A DNA stretch of 64,000 nt from Labrys monachus (lineage in GTDB: Bacteria; Pseudomonadota; Alphaproteobacteria; Rhizobiales; Labraceae), in the NCBI RefSeq assembly GCF_030814655.1, contig NZ_JAUSVK010000001.1, positions 1,569,501 to 1,633,500 of the forward strand. Reading direction: 5' to 3'. The notes below the pieces were generated by a model. That model was not told the origin of the DNA and did no database searches. It worked only from the letters and a program-made list of their open reading frames with translations. Of the stretch, positions 1 to 9,375 are shown piece after piece (within the stretch, counting starts at the first letter, position 1; every line of letters starts with the position of its first letter). The translations under genes and the position numbers were made by a program.

Positions 1-1
1 G

Positions 2-67
2 GTGCTTTTCGAGTTGCTGTGCCTCGTCGCGCTCAAGAATGACGGCGGCACGCCGCATCGACCATGA
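2..67 (+). CDS. C-terminal end of an unidentified protein (partial)
   Basis: An open frame enters from the left edge and stops with TGA at 65-67. Only about 21 residues are visible (ending NDGGTPHRP), too few to assign a family. It lies 32 bases upstream of the transporter operon on the same strand, so it may be the last codons of an upstream operon member or regulator. The frame could also be fortuitous, since high-GC DNA stays open easily. Confidence 0.3.
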   Translation: MLFELLCLVALKNDGGTPHRP

Positions 68-99
68 ACGATCAGTCTTCAGAAGGGGTATAAAAGATC

Positions 100-1245
100 A
101 TGGCTAAATTCGAAGGAAGAGGTTTGTTCGCCGACAGGATCTCGCGGCGCGGCTTCATCAAGACCGGCGCGCTCGTCGGCCTGGGCGTTTCGGCCGGGCT
201 GTCGTTCGACGCCGCCAAGGCGGCCGACGGCGGCGTGCTCAACCTGCTGAGCTGGCCCGGGCACGCCAGCCCCGAGGTCGTCGGCGGCTTCGAGAAGCAG
301 TACAACGTGAAGGTCCAGGCCAAGGAATATACCGGCGGCGAAGAGATGATGGCGCTGCTGCAATCCTCGCCACCCGGTACCTTCGACGTGGTGCTGACCG
401 ACGCCGAATATGTGACGATGCTGGCGAAGGCGGGGCAGATCGACGCGCTCGATCCCGCGCAATATCCGCTGAACGACTTCTGGCCGCAGTTCCAGAAATT
501 CCCGCTGCATTGGGAGGGCGGCAAGCTCTACTCGCTGATCAACAGCTTCGGATATCTCGGGCTCGTCTACAACAACACCAAGCTCTCCGCGGAGGAGGCC
601 AAGTCCTACAAGGTGATGTGGGACGGCAAGGTGACGAAGAAGGTCGGCATGTATGATTGGTACCTGCCGAACATGTCGTGCCTGAGCATGTATAACGGCA
701 ACCGTCCTCCCTACGACGTCGACAAGGCGAAGTTCGCCAAGCTGAGCGACACGCTGATGTCGCTCTCCCCGCAGATGTCCGGGATCGGGCCGTGGTCGTC
801 GGTGTTCTCCTCGCTGACCAATGGCGAGGCCTGGGTGATGCCGGGGGTTGGCGCCTGGGCGGCTATCCTGCTGCAGAAGAACGGCGTGCCGGTGGTGGCC
901 AGCATTCCCGACGAGGGCGGCGTGCAATGGACCGAATCGCTGTCGATCGTATCGTCCTCGGCCAACAAGGACCTGGCGGTGAAGTTCCTGCAATACCGGG
1001 CCTCCTCGGCCGGACAGGTGCAGACCGCGACCAAGTCCTCCTATGTCGCCTCCATGCCGAGCAAGGCCGGCTGGAAGCTGCTGAACGAGACCGATCCCAA
1101 GATGGCCGATCTGCTCGAGCACCGCTTCGACAAGCGCAACGTGATGAACGAGATCACCGACGGCAAGATCGAGATCCGCGGCCTGCCGACCCAGCAGACG
1201 ATCGAGGACTGGACGGACGTGTGGACTCGCTTCAAGAACGCCTGA
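100..1245 (+). CDS. ABC transporter substrate-binding protein, spermidine/putrescine type, Tat-exported
   Basis: Periplasmic solute receptor of an ABC importer, 381 aa, the usual length for PotD/PotF-like proteins. The N-terminus carries a twin-arginine signal (SRRGFIK, Arg16-Arg17), a hydrophobic stretch and a likely cleavage site after AKA near residue 41, so it is probably exported folded by Tat. The mature protein starts with LNLLSWPGH, as in polyamine-binding proteins. It is first in an operon with two permeases, an ATPase and a creatininase. The creatininase suggests that the ligand may be creatinine or another guanidino or cyclic amide compound rather than a polyamine; that is inference. 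An AGAAGGGG stretch lies upstream of the ATG. Confidence 0.9.
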   Translation: MAKFEGRGLFADRISRRGFIKTGALVGLGVSAGLSFDAAKAADGGVLNLLSWPGHASPEVVGGFEKQYNVKVQAKEYTGGEEMMALLQSSPPGTFDVVLTDAEYVTMLAKAGQIDALDPAQYPLNDFWPQFQKFPLHWEGGKLYSLINSFGYLGLVYNNTKLSAEEAKSYKVMWDGKVTKKVGMYDWYLPNMSCLSMYNGNRPPYDVDKAKFAKLSDTLMSLSPQMSGIGPWSSVFSSLTNGEAWVMPGVGAWAAILLQKNGVPVVASIPDEGGVQWTESLSIVSSSANKDLAVKFLQYRASSAGQVQTATKSSYVASMPSKAGWKLLNETDPKMADLLEHRFDKRNVMNEITDGKIEIRGLPTQQTIEDWTDVWTRFKNA

Positions 1246-1322
1246 GATAAAGGCGCGGCAGGCCGTCCAACCGGGTTGGCCTGCCGCGCATCGTCGTTTC
1301 CTTCCTCGAGGTGAGATCGCAG

Positions 1323-2219
1323 ATGCCCAGTGAGGCGGCCCGCGCGCCGGCAATTCCCGTCGGCCGGCAAGGAATGTCGCGCGGCCTGTTCGGCGTGATG
1401 CTCGCGGCGCCGATGCTGATCTGGCAGGTGCTGCTGTTCGTGGCGCCGCTCTGCTTCCTCGTCATGATGACGTTCTGGAGCGTGCGGAACTACAAGCTCG
1501 CCCCGGATTTCACCTTCGCCAATTGGCAGAAGGTGCTTTCGACCGGGTATTTCTGGGATATCTACCTCCGCACGCTCCTCTACGCCCTGCTGGCTGCCGG
1601 CATCACCAGCCTCGTGAGCTTTCCCGGTGCGTTCTACCTGTCCTACCGGATTCCGGCTGGCCTGCGCCGGTCCTTTCTGTTCCTGCTGATCACGCCCTAT
1701 TTCACCAGCTATCTCGTCCGCATCTATTCCTGGAAGATCCTGCTCACCGACCAGGGCCTGATCAATCTCGGGCTCGGTGCGTTGGGGCTCGGTCCGTTCC
1801 GCATGTACAGCAACCTGTTCGGCACGACGGTCGGCTACGTCACGCTGTGCTTCCCGCTGGTCCTGCTGATCCAGATGATCAGCCTGTCCAATGTCGACCG
1901 CAATCTCATCGAGGCCGCTCACAATCTGGGCTGCGGCCGGTTGCGGACGGTCTTCGAGGTCATCATACCCTCGGCAAAGGTCGGCCTCGTGCTGGCCGCG
2001 ACCTTCGCCTTCATTCTGTCCTTCGGCGATTTCGTCAGCCCGACCTTGCTCGGCGGCAGCAAGCCGCCGACCCTGAGCATTCTGATGGTGGACACGGTGC
2101 GCTCGGGCTCGGACTGGCCGCGCGCCTCGGTGATCGCCATGGTGATGGTGGCGACATTGCTGGCCTGCGGGCTCGGTGCGCTGCGCCTCGCCTATGGCGG
2201 CCGGAAGGCAGGCCGGTGA
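1323..2219 (+). CDS. ABC transporter permease, PotB-like
   Basis: Inner-membrane subunit of the importer, 298 aa with about six hydrophobic segments. The cytoplasmic EAA loop that docks on the ATPase reads EAAHNLGCGRLRTVFEVIIP. An in-frame GTG lies 12 bases upstream at 1311, but GAGGTGAG spaced about seven bases before the ATG at 1323 favours the later start. Its stop overlaps the start of the next permease (TGATG), indicating translational coupling. Family: binding-protein-dependent transport inner-membrane components. Confidence 0.9.
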   Translation: MPSEAARAPAIPVGRQGMSRGLFGVMLAAPMLIWQVLLFVAPLCFLVMMTFWSVRNYKLAPDFTFANWQKVLSTGYFWDIYLRTLLYALLAAGITSLVSFPGAFYLSYRIPAGLRRSFLFLLITPYFTSYLVRIYSWKILLTDQGLINLGLGALGLGPFRMYSNLFGTTVGYVTLCFPLVLLIQMISLSNVDRNLIEAAHNLGCGRLRTVFEVIIPSAKVGLVLAATFAFILSFGDFVSPTLLGGSKPPTLSILMVDTVRSGSDWPRASVIAMVMVATLLACGLGALRLAYGGRKAGR

Positions 2220-3046
2220 TGGCGAACCGTCTCATCGGCTGGGCCTTGCTGGGCTATCTCGCGCTGATCCTCGTCTTCATCCTCGCGCCGATCGTTTCCA
2301 GCTTCGTGTTCTCCTTCAACGCCGGGCGCTTCCCGAGCCTGCCCTGGGCGGGCTTCAGTACGCAGTGGTATGCCGCCGTGCTGTCGGATTCGGCCATACG
2401 CTCGGGGCTGATCAACAGCCTGATCGTGGCGGCGTGCACCTCCGTCATTGCCACCGCGCTGGGCTTCACCGCGGCCTATACCGACTATCGCTACACTTTC
2501 ACCGGCAAGTCGATCTATATGGCGGTGGCGATGCTGCCGCCGAACGTGCCGGTCATGATCCTCGGCCTGGCGATGCTGGTCTATCAGAGCGAATTGTCCC
2601 TGTCGGGGGCGCTGTATTCGGTCATCATCGCCCACGTCGTCTATTGCGCGCCTTTCGCCATGGCGCTGATCCGCCTGCGCCTGTCGCAGATGGACGCGGA
2701 TCTGGAGGCGGCGGCGTGGAATCTCGGGGCGAGCCAGGGGCAGGCGATACGGCATGTCATCATACCCTTCACCTTGCCGTCCATTCTCGCGGCGCTCTTC
2801 CTGACCATGGCCGTCTCCTTCGACGAGTTCGCCATGGCGTGGTTCGTGTCGGGCTTCCAGGAGACGTTGCCGGTGCGCATTCTCGTGCTGCTGCAACGCG
2901 AGGTGAGCCCGCGCGTCAACGCCATCGGCAGCATCGTCTTCCTCGTCACCATCGTGCTGGCTGCCGTCGCGCTGTTCCTGTCTTCGGGGCGGCGGCGTGA
3001 CGAAGCCGCCCCTGTCCCTGCCTCCAGCCAACGCGATGCCTTATGA
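2219..3046 (+). CDS. ABC transporter permease, PotC-like
   Basis: Second inner-membrane permease, 275 aa, opening with a hydrophobic helix (LIGWALLGYLALILVFILAP). The EAA loop reads EAAAWNLGASQGQAIRHVII. The ATG overlaps the stop of the upstream permease by one base, and its own stop overlaps the ATPase start (ATGA), so the three genes are tightly coupled. A much longer open frame runs through this start from upstream, but that extension lies over the PotB-like gene in another frame and is not coding. Confidence 0.9.
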   Translation: MANRLIGWALLGYLALILVFILAPIVSSFVFSFNAGRFPSLPWAGFSTQWYAAVLSDSAIRSGLINSLIVAACTSVIATALGFTAAYTDYRYTFTGKSIYMAVAMLPPNVPVMILGLAMLVYQSELSLSGALYSVIIAHVVYCAPFAMALIRLRLSQMDADLEAAAWNLGASQGQAIRHVIIPFTLPSILAALFLTMAVSFDEFAMAWFVSGFQETLPVRILVLLQREVSPRVNAIGSIVFLVTIVLAAVALFLSSGRRRDEAAPVPASSQRDAL

Positions 3047-4119
3047 CCGCCCCTCTGCTCGTTCTGGACAAAGTCGAAAAGCGCTACGATGATTTCGTCG
3101 CGGTCAAGTCGATCGATCTCACCGTGGAGGCCGGCGAATTCATCGCCATCATGGGGCCGAGCGGCTGCGGCAAGACCACGACGCTGCGCATGATCGCCGG
3201 GCTCGACGTGCCGACATCCGGCGAAATCCGCCTGCGCGGCAGGAGATTGAACGATGTCGCGCCCTGGGGGCGGGAGACGCCGCTGGTGTGGCAGAGCCTG
3301 GCGCTGTTTCCGTTCCTGAATGTGCGCCAGAACGTGGAATTCGGCCTCAAGATGCGAGGCGTCCACACCGCCACCCGGCGGGCGAAGGCGGACCGCTGGC
3401 TGGAGAGGCTCGGCCTCGGCGCCTTTGCCGGGCGCCGGGTGAACCAGCTGTCGGGCGGCCAGCGGCAGCGCGTCGCGCTGGCGAGGTCGCTGGTGCTCGA
3501 ACCGGAGCTCCTGCTTCTCGACGAGCCGCTGAGCGCCCTCGACGCCCATCTCGTCGTCAAGATGCAGGCCGAATTGACCGAGTTGCAGAAGCAGCTCGGC
3601 ATCACCTTCTGCTACGTCACCCACAGCCAGTCGGAGGCCTTCGCCATGGCCGACAGGGTCGTGATCATGAATGGCGGCAGCATCCAGCAGGTCGGCGCGC
3701 CGCGCGAGATCTTCCGCAGGCCCGCCAACCGTTTCGTCGCGGAGTTCGTCGGCACCAACAATATCGTGTCGGGCGTGGTGCGCATGGCGGGGACACAGGC
3801 GGCCATCGATTCCGCCTTCGGACCGCTGCTCATACCCGGCGAGGGGCGGCTCACCGCCGGCCAGCGTGTCGACATGGTGATCGGCGCCGATTTCCTCGTC
3901 CTGTCGCGGGAGCGCCCCGACATGCCCAACGTGGTGCCGGTCCGGGTCGCCGGCGAGCAGTTCGTCGGATCGGTCGTCGTCGTCCATCTCGATGCCGGCA
4001 GCGACAACAGCCTCCGCGCGCAAGTGCCGCTGCATGTTTTCGAGCGGCTGTCGCCCGGCAACGGCGATGAGCTCTTTGCCGGCTGGGCGCCCGAGAATGC
4101 CTATCTGCTCGAATCATGA
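3043..4119 (+). CDS. ABC transporter ATP-binding protein, PotA-like
   Basis: Cytoplasmic ATPase powering the importer, 358 aa. Walker A is GPSGCGKTT (residues 38-46), the ABC signature LSGGQRQR, Walker B LLLLDEPLSALD, and the H-loop YVTHSQSEA. A C-terminal TOBE-like region follows from about residue 240, as in PotA. One oddity: the residue after the H-loop histidine is Ser, where most relatives have Asp (THDQ). The start overlaps the permease stop by four bases. The creatininase gene follows 34 bases downstream. Confidence 0.92.
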   Translation: MTAPLLVLDKVEKRYDDFVAVKSIDLTVEAGEFIAIMGPSGCGKTTTLRMIAGLDVPTSGEIRLRGRRLNDVAPWGRETPLVWQSLALFPFLNVRQNVEFGLKMRGVHTATRRAKADRWLERLGLGAFAGRRVNQLSGGQRQRVALARSLVLEPELLLLDEPLSALDAHLVVKMQAELTELQKQLGITFCYVTHSQSEAFAMADRVVIMNGGSIQQVGAPREIFRRPANRFVAEFVGTNNIVSGVVRMAGTQAAIDSAFGPLLIPGEGRLTAGQRVDMVIGADFLVLSRERPDMPNVVPVRVAGEQFVGSVVVVHLDAGSDNSLRAQVPLHVFERLSPGNGDELFAGWAPENAYLLES

Positions 4120-4153
4120 GACATCCTGAAAACCGCTTCGCGAGGAGAGCAAC

Positions 4154-4924
4154 GTGACCAGTTTCCGCATGGCCGACATCACATGGCCCGAATACCAGGA
4201 GGCTCTCGCCGGCGATCCGGTGATCCTCATTCCGGTCGGCGCCACGGAGCAGCACGGCCCGCATTTGCCGCTCTCGGTCGATGTCATTCTTCCCACCGCC
4301 GTCTGCGAGGGCGTGGCCGCCGCCGGCGGCTATCTCGTCGCGCCGCCCTTGGCCTATGGCTACAAATCCATGCCCCGTTCGGGCGGCGGCCAGCATTTTC
4401 CGGGGACCACCAGCCTCGACGCGGCGAGCCTGATCGCGCAGGTGCGCGACCTGACGCGGGAATTCGTCCGGCACGGGGCGCGCAAGATCGCCTTCATCGT
4501 CGGCCATACCGAGAATCTCTGGCATGTCAGCGAGGGATGCGATCTCGCCTATCGCGAAAATGCGCCGAATGCGGAAGGGCTTCGCCTGCTGAATGTCGGC
4601 TATTGGCAGTTCCTTCCGGCTGCGACCGCGCAGGCGATCTTCGGCACCACCTCGATCGACTGGGACATGGAGCATGCGGGCATCATGGAGACATCGATGA
4701 TGCTGCATCTGCGTCCTGACCTCGTCCATATGGACCGGCTCGTCGATCACGCGCCCTCGCGCGTCCCCGGCTACGAGCTGTGGCCCTACGATATCGAGGC
4801 GGTACCCGCCGACGGCGTGCTCAACACCGCCTCCAGCGCCACGGCGGACAAGGGGCAGCAGTTTCTCGATGCCTATGTGAGCAGCCTGTCGGTCGCTCTC
4901 ACGGAGGCGTTCGGGGCCCGCTAG
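4154..4924 (+). CDS. Creatininase (creatinine amidohydrolase family)
   Basis: 256 aa, matching creatininases of about 260 aa, which interconvert creatinine and creatine using a binuclear metal centre. Metal-ligand residues of the family are present: Glu32, His34 and Asp43 in [13 protein letters not shown], and His118 and Glu120 in GHTEN. The segments [20 protein letters not shown] and [10 protein letters not shown] closely resemble true creatininase rather than distant mycofactocin- or riboflavin-pathway members. It starts with GTG behind an AGGAGAG site. It is last in the transporter operon, so the operon probably imports its substrate. A related amidohydrolase specificity cannot be excluded. 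Confidence 0.85.
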   Translation: MTSFRMADITWPEYQEALAGDPVILIPVGATEQHGPHLPLSVDVILPTAVCEGVAAAGGYLVAPPLAYGYKSMPRSGGGQHFPGTTSLDAASLIAQVRDLTREFVRHGARKIAFIVGHTENLWHVSEGCDLAYRENAPNAEGLRLLNVGYWQFLPAATAQAIFGTTSIDWDMEHAGIMETSMMLHLRPDLVHMDRLVDHAPSRVPGYELWPYDIEAVPADGVLNTASSATADKGQQFLDAYVSSLSVALTEAFGAR

Positions 4925-5036
4925 CGCGTTCTGTCGCCGGCAGGATGTCGCGACGTCCTGCCGCGATATTTCCGCCTGGGGGCGGCATAGTCCTGCCATC
5001 CCCCCGGCGACAGGTGCCGCGTGCCCGCCGCCGGCC

Positions 5037-5065
5037 GGGCGCCGCATCGGCGCGCCCGCTTTTTT
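5037..5065 (+). terminator. Rho-independent terminator after the creatininase operon
   Basis: GGGCGCCG-CAT-CGGCGC-GC-CC forms a GC-rich hairpin: six perfect pairs, then two more beyond a two-base bulge. Six T follow at 5060-5065. It sits about 115 bases after the creatininase stop and before the next gene. Confidence 0.7.
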
Positions 5066-5148
5066 GCTTGCCTTCCGACCTTCGCGCCCCGAAAACGGCA
5101 ACAGCCGGGGCGGGGATCAGCATCCGGCCGATTTCTTCGGGAGAACGC

Positions 5149-6135
5149 ATGTCGACCTTCAGGGCCCTCGTGGTCACGAAACCGGATACCGGCTATTCCT
5201 GCAATTTCGCCGATTTCGACGAGCGCGATCTGATGGATGGCGACGTCACGGTGCGCATCACCCATTCGACGGTGAACTACAAGGACGGCCTCGCCATCAC
5301 CGGCAAGTCGCCCGTGGTGCGGCGCTTTCCGATGATTCCGGGTGTCGACTTCGCCGGCGAAGTGATCGCTTCCTCGCACAAGGACTGGAATCCGGGCGAC
5401 CATGTGCTCCTGAACGGCTGGGGTGTCGGCGAAACCCATCTCGGCGGCTATGCCGAGAGGGCCCGCGTCAAAGGCGACTGGCTGGTGCAGGTGCCCTTCG
5501 GCATGACGCATGCCCAGGTGATGGCGATCGGCACCGCCGGCTACACCGCCATGCTCTGCCTCATGGCGCTGGAGGCTCATGCCATCACGCCGGAGCGGGG
5601 CCCCGTGCTGGTCACGGGCGCGGCGGGAGGCGTCGGCTCGGTGGCCGTCGCATTGCTGGCGCGGGCGGGCCACCACGTCGTCGCCTCGACCGGCCGGCCG
5701 GAGGAGGGGGACTACCTCCGGGGTCTGGGCGCCGCCGAAGTCATCGACCGGGCCGAGTTCACCGGGCCGGTGAAGCCGCTGGGCAAGGAACGTTTCGCGG
5801 GGGCCGTCGACACGGTGGGCTCGACCACGCTCGCCAACGTGCTGTCCCAGACCAAATATGGCGGTGCGGTCGCCGCCTGCGGCCTTGCCGGCGGCATGGA
5901 CCTGCCCGCCACCGTGGCGCCCTTCATCCTGCGCGGCGTCTCGCTGCTGGGCGTCGATTCGGTGCAGTGTCCGGCGGTGGTGCGCCGCGAGGCCTGGCGC
6001 CGCCTCTCCGGCGAACTCGATCGGGACAAGCTGGACGCGATGACGCAGTCCATCCCGTTCGACGAGGTGAAGGACATCGCGACCAAGATCCTCGACGGCC
6101 AGGTCCGCGGCCGCGTGGTGGTGGAGATCGGGTGA
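5149..6135 (+). CDS. MDR-family quinone/acrylyl-CoA reductase (AcuI/YhdH type)
   Basis: Zinc-free medium-chain dehydrogenase, 328 aa, the standard length for AcuI/YhdH, which use NADPH to reduce acryloyl-CoA or related enones. Visible features are the GroES-like N-terminal half with [16 protein letters not shown] and [10 protein letters not shown], then a Rossmann nucleotide-binding half with [19 protein letters not shown]. The ATG at 5149 follows TTCGGGAGAACGC. A terminator separates it from the upstream operon and a LysR regulator converges on it. The substrate cannot be told from sequence alone; acrylyl-CoA reductase is the usual annotation for this subfamily. Confidence 0.85.
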   Translation: MSTFRALVVTKPDTGYSCNFADFDERDLMDGDVTVRITHSTVNYKDGLAITGKSPVVRRFPMIPGVDFAGEVIASSHKDWNPGDHVLLNGWGVGETHLGGYAERARVKGDWLVQVPFGMTHAQVMAIGTAGYTAMLCLMALEAHAITPERGPVLVTGAAGGVGSVAVALLARAGHHVVASTGRPEEGDYLRGLGAAEVIDRAEFTGPVKPLGKERFAGAVDTVGSTTLANVLSQTKYGGAVAACGLAGGMDLPATVAPFILRGVSLLGVDSVQCPAVVRREAWRRLSGELDRDKLDAMTQSIPFDEVKDIATKILDGQVRGRVVVEIG

Positions 6136-6144
6136 GGAGGCTTG

Positions 6145-6167
6145 CCTTCTCCCGCAAGGGGCGAAGG
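6145..6167. terminator. Hairpin between convergent genes, related to a dispersed repeat
   Basis: CCTTCTCCC-GCAAG-GGGCGAAGG forms an imperfect stem in the 40-base gap between the stops of the reductase and the LysR gene. It could end transcription from both sides, although no T-run follows. Its arm resembles the inverted repeat pair at 16614-16757. Confidence 0.45.
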
Positions 6168-6175
6168 GCTCTGCA

Positions 6176-7090
6176 TTACCCCCCCGTCCCCTCCAGCAGC
6201 GGGCGCTGCTTCGTCAGCGCTTCCCATGTGTGGTCCATGAAGGCGCGGACACGGGCCGATTGCTTCAGGTCCGGATGGGTGAGCAGCCAGATGTTGGCGC
6301 CGATGTCCGGCATGGTCTCGGACAGCCGCGCCAGCGGGAGGGTGTCGCCGATGAAGCAGGGCAGCAGCCCGATGCCGGCGCTCGCCTGCAGCGCTTCCGC
6401 CACGCCAAGGATGGTGTTGATGCGCATGACGATGCGCTCCGTCGGCACTTCCCGCTCGAGCCAGCGGGCCGACGGGATATTGCCGAGATTCTCGCCGGTG
6501 CCGATCCAGCGCTCCGAGAAGAGGTCGAGCATGTCGGCGCCCCTCAGGCGCTCCGGCCCGTAGACCGCCCATCCGAGCGTGCAGACGCGCCGGCCGACCA
6601 GCGTGTCCGGCGGCGAGGAGGTGGCGCGGATGGCGACGTCGGCATCGCGCTTCGACAGGTTCAGCGGCGCATTGGAGACGACGATGTCGAGGCGGATGTC
6701 GGGGCAGGCGTCGAGGAAGCTGGAGAATACCGGCATCATCAGATGCGCCATCATGCTGTCATTGGTGGTGACCCGCAATTCGCCGGAGGGCTTGACGTCG
6801 CGGCCGGCGATGCGGCGCTCGAAGCCGGTGATGTCGTCGGCCATGCGGGCGGCCAGCGCCACCATCTCCTCGCCGGCGGCCGTCAGCGAATAGCCGCCGC
6901 GCCCGCGTTCGAACAGGCGGGCGCCGAGCACCTCCTCGACGGCGTTGATGCGGCGGAACACGGTCGAATGGTTGACGCCGAGGATCTCGGCGGCGCCGAC
7001 CAGCGACTTGGTTTCCGCGACCGCGCGGACATACCGGTAGTCGTCCCAGTTGGTCGAGGGGCGGGGGAGTGTCGTTTCCGAAACTGTCAT
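6176..7090 (-). CDS. LysR-family transcriptional regulator
   Basis: 304 aa. The N-terminal winged helix-turn-helix contains SLVGAAEILGVNHSTVFRRI and is followed by a LysR substrate-binding domain from about residue 90 (GELRVTTNDSMMAHLM). The ATG at 7090 is preferred; a TTG in frame at 7120 would add ten residues of poor quality. It converges on the reductase at 5149-6135. Upstream lie a perfect palindrome (7159-7175) and a tandem 12-mer (7129-7152), which could hold its own binding site. The effector is unknown. Confidence 0.88.
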   Translation of the reverse strand: MTVSETTLPRPSTNWDDYRYVRAVAETKSLVGAAEILGVNHSTVFRRINAVEEVLGARLFERGRGGYSLTAAGEEMVALAARMADDITGFERRIAGRDVKPSGELRVTTNDSMMAHLMMPVFSSFLDACPDIRLDIVVSNAPLNLSKRDADVAIRATSSPPDTLVGRRVCTLGWAVYGPERLRGADMLDLFSERWIGTGENLGNIPSARWLEREVPTERIVMRINTILGVAEALQASAGIGLLPCFIGDTLPLARLSETMPDIGANIWLLTHPDLKQSARVRAFMDHTWEALTKQRPLLEGTGG

Positions 7091-7128
7091 GCCGGCGCCT
7101 GCGTTGAACGGCAGTGCCAAACCATGCG

Positions 7129-7152
7129 CGAGCCTGATTCCGAGCCTGATTC
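7129..7152. repeat. Tandem 12-bp direct repeat CGAGCCTGATTC x2
   Basis: Two exact, adjacent copies of CGAGCCTGATTC occur 39-62 bases upstream of the LysR start. Each contains GATTC, a GANTC site of the kind methylated by CcrM. Confidence 0.8.
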
Positions 7153-7158
7153 ATGGCG

Positions 7159-7175
7159 ATGCCGCATATCGGCAT
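7159..7175. promoter_or_regulatory. Perfect inverted repeat upstream of lysR, candidate operator
   Basis: ATGCCG-CATAT-CGGCAT is a perfect six-base inverted repeat with a five-base spacer, about 70 bases upstream of the LysR start. Its size and place suit an autoregulatory LysR box, but binding is inferred. Confidence 0.5.
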
Positions 7176-7266
7176 GAGTTAACACCATCCGGGCCGCATA
7201 ATGCAATCTATCGAGAGGATCGATGATCGGCCGGCCCGGACGGGATGTCTTGCAGTCGCGGCGCGA

Positions 7267-9372
7267 TCAACCCTCGATTTTCGAGAAATCGGCGACGCTG
7301 CGCATGGCCGCGCGGATTTCCTCCAGCAGCTTCAAGCGGTTGAGCCGCAGGGCGGCGTCGTCCGCATTGACGAGGATCCTGTCGAAAAAGGCATCGACTG
7401 GGAGGCGCAGCTGCGCCAGCGCCGTCATCGCGCCTTCGAAATCCTCGGTCGCGACCGCTGCCGCGGCGGCCTGGCGGGCCGTCTGCAGCGCGGCCTGGAG
7501 CGCCCGTTCCTCCGGCTCGGCCAGCAAAGCGGGGTCGAGGCCGCCGGCATAGGCGCCGGCGCCGTCCTTCTTTTCCTCGATGCGCAGGATGTTGGCCGCA
7601 CGCTTGGCGCCGGCCAGCAGCGCCTTGCCGTCGTCGGTGCCGAGGAAGCGCCCGAGCGCCTCGACGCGCCGCACGATGAGCAGCAGGTCGTCCTGGCCGC
7701 CGAGCGCGAACACCGCGTCGACGAGATCGTGGCGCGCGCCCTGTTCGCGCAACTGCACCTTGAGGCGGTCGGCGAAGAAGGCGAGGAGATCGTCAGCGAT
7801 GCCGCCGCCGCCGGCAAAGGGGGCCTTCCGCACGAGGGCGAGCAGCGGCAGGCGCAGACGGTTGTCCAAGGCGATGCGGATCACGCCGAGCGCCGCCCGG
7901 CGCAAGGCGTAGGGGTCCTTGCTGCCGGTGGGCTTTTCGTCGATGGACCAGAAGCCCACCAGCGTGTCGAGCTTGTCGGCGAGCGCCACGGCGATCGCCA
8001 CGGGCTCGGACGGCGCCGCGTCGCCGGCGCCCCGGGGCCGGTAATGATCCTCCACCGCGGCGGCGACCGAGACCTCCTCGCCCTGCGCTTCGGCGTAATA
8101 GCGGCCCATCAGGCCCTGCAGCTCCGGGAACTCGCCGACCATCTCGGAAGCGAGGTCCGCCTTGGCGAGCCGCGCCGCCCGCTCGGCCTTGGCAGGATCG
8201 GCGCCGACCAGCGGCGCGATGGCTCCCGCCAGCGCCGCGATGCGGGCGATGCGCTCGCCCTGGGTGCCGAGCTTCTCGTGGAAGACGACATTCGAGGCGA
8301 TGATCTTGGCGAGGCGCTGGTCGAGCGGCTTGCCAGTGTCCTCATAGCCGGGCAGGGGCTTCTGGTCGGTCTCCCAGAAGAATTTGGCGTCCGACAGGCG
8401 GGCGCGGATGACGCGCTCATTGCCGGCGACGATCGCCGCCCCGCCGTCCTTGGCCTCGATATTGGCGATGAGGATGAAGCGGTTGGTCAGGCGTCCGGTG
8501 TTCGGATCGCGCACGACGAAGCATTTCTGGTTCGCCCGGATGGTGGCCTGGATCGCCTCGTCCGGCACGCCGAGGAAGGCGGGGTCGAAGGCGCCCATCA
8601 GCACGACCGGCCATTCGACGAGGCCGGCGGCCTCGTGCAGCACGGCGTCGTCCTCGACCAGTTCGAGGCCCTGGGCGAAGGCGAGGTTGCGGGCGTCGTT
8701 GAGGATGATGTCGCGGCGGCGGGCCGGGTCGAGCACCACGCGGGCGGCTTCGAGCTTGGCGACGTAATCCTCGAATCGGCGCACCTTGAGGAGGCCGGGC
8801 GCCATGAAGCGGTGCCCCCGCGTGGTGTCGCCGACGCTGACGCCCTCGATCTCGAACGGCACCACCTCCGGGTCCTCCGTCTCCAGCCCGAAGGTACAGA
8901 TGATCGAATGCAGCGGCCGGACCCAGCGCAGCGAGCCCGAGCCCCAGCGCATCGATTTCGGCCAGGGGAAGGCCTTCACCGTCTCCGGCACGATCTCGGC
9001 GATCAGCTCCGGCACGGCGCGGCCCTGCCTTTCGATGACCGCGACGTAGAAGGAGCCCTTCTTCGGGTCGCTCTCGATCTTCGCCTCGTCGAGCGAAGCG
9101 AGGCCCGCCGATTTGAGGAAGCCCTGGACGGCTCCTTCCGGCGCGCCGACGCGGGGGCCCTTGCGCTCCTCGCGCGTGTCGGGCTGGCGGGCCGGCAGGC
9201 CGTGCACGGTGAGGGCGAGACGGCGCGGCGTGGCATAGGCCGAGGCGCCCTCATAGACCACGCCCCGCGCCACCAGCGCATCCGTCACCAGTTTCTTGAG
9301 GTCCTCGGCCGCCTTGGCCTGCATGCGGGCGGGAATTTCCTCGGAGAAGAGTTCAAGCAGAAGATCGGGCAT
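7267..9372 (-). CDS. glyS: Glycyl-tRNA synthetase beta subunit
   Basis: 701 aa, the normal length of the bacterial GlyS beta chain, which with GlyQ forms the tetrameric enzyme that charges tRNA-Gly. It begins [18 protein letters not shown], the characteristic GlyS N-terminus, and contains [19 protein letters not shown] and [10 protein letters not shown]. Its ATG lies only three bases from the stop of the DUF559 gene. The partner glyQ is on the same strand but about 900 bases further upstream, because a nuclease/repeat block lies between them. Confidence 0.97.
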   Translation of the reverse strand: MPDLLLELFSEEIPARMQAKAAEDLKKLVTDALVARGVVYEGASAYATPRRLALTVHGLPARQPDTREERKGPRVGAPEGAVQGFLKSAGLASLDEAKIESDPKKGSFYVAVIERQGRAVPELIAEIVPETVKAFPWPKSMRWGSGSLRWVRPLHSIICTFGLETEDPEVVPFEIEGVSVGDTTRGHRFMAPGLLKVRRFEDYVAKLEAARVVLDPARRRDIILNDARNLAFAQGLELVEDDAVLHEAAGLVEWPVVLMGAFDPAFLGVPDEAIQATIRANQKCFVVRDPNTGRLTNRFILIANIEAKDGGAAIVAGNERVIRARLSDAKFFWETDQKPLPGYEDTGKPLDQRLAKIIASNVVFHEKLGTQGERIARIAALAGAIAPLVGADPAKAERAARLAKADLASEMVGEFPELQGLMGRYYAEAQGEEVSVAAAVEDHYRPRGAGDAAPSEPVAIAVALADKLDTLVGFWSIDEKPTGSKDPYALRRAALGVIRIALDNRLRLPLLALVRKAPFAGGGGIADDLLAFFADRLKVQLREQGARHDLVDAVFALGGQDDLLLIVRRVEALGRFLGTDDGKALLAGAKRAANILRIEEKKDGAGAYAGGLDPALLAEPEERALQAALQTARQAAAAAVATEDFEGAMTALAQLRLPVDAFFDRILVNADDAALRLNRLKLLEEIRAAMRSVADFSKIEG

Positions 9373-9375
9373 GGG

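Noticed and set aside
64-93. Tiny frame MNDQSSEGV before the first binding-protein gene, overlapping the upstream stop
   Set aside because: Nine codons with no recognisable leader-peptide feature or attenuator hairpin.
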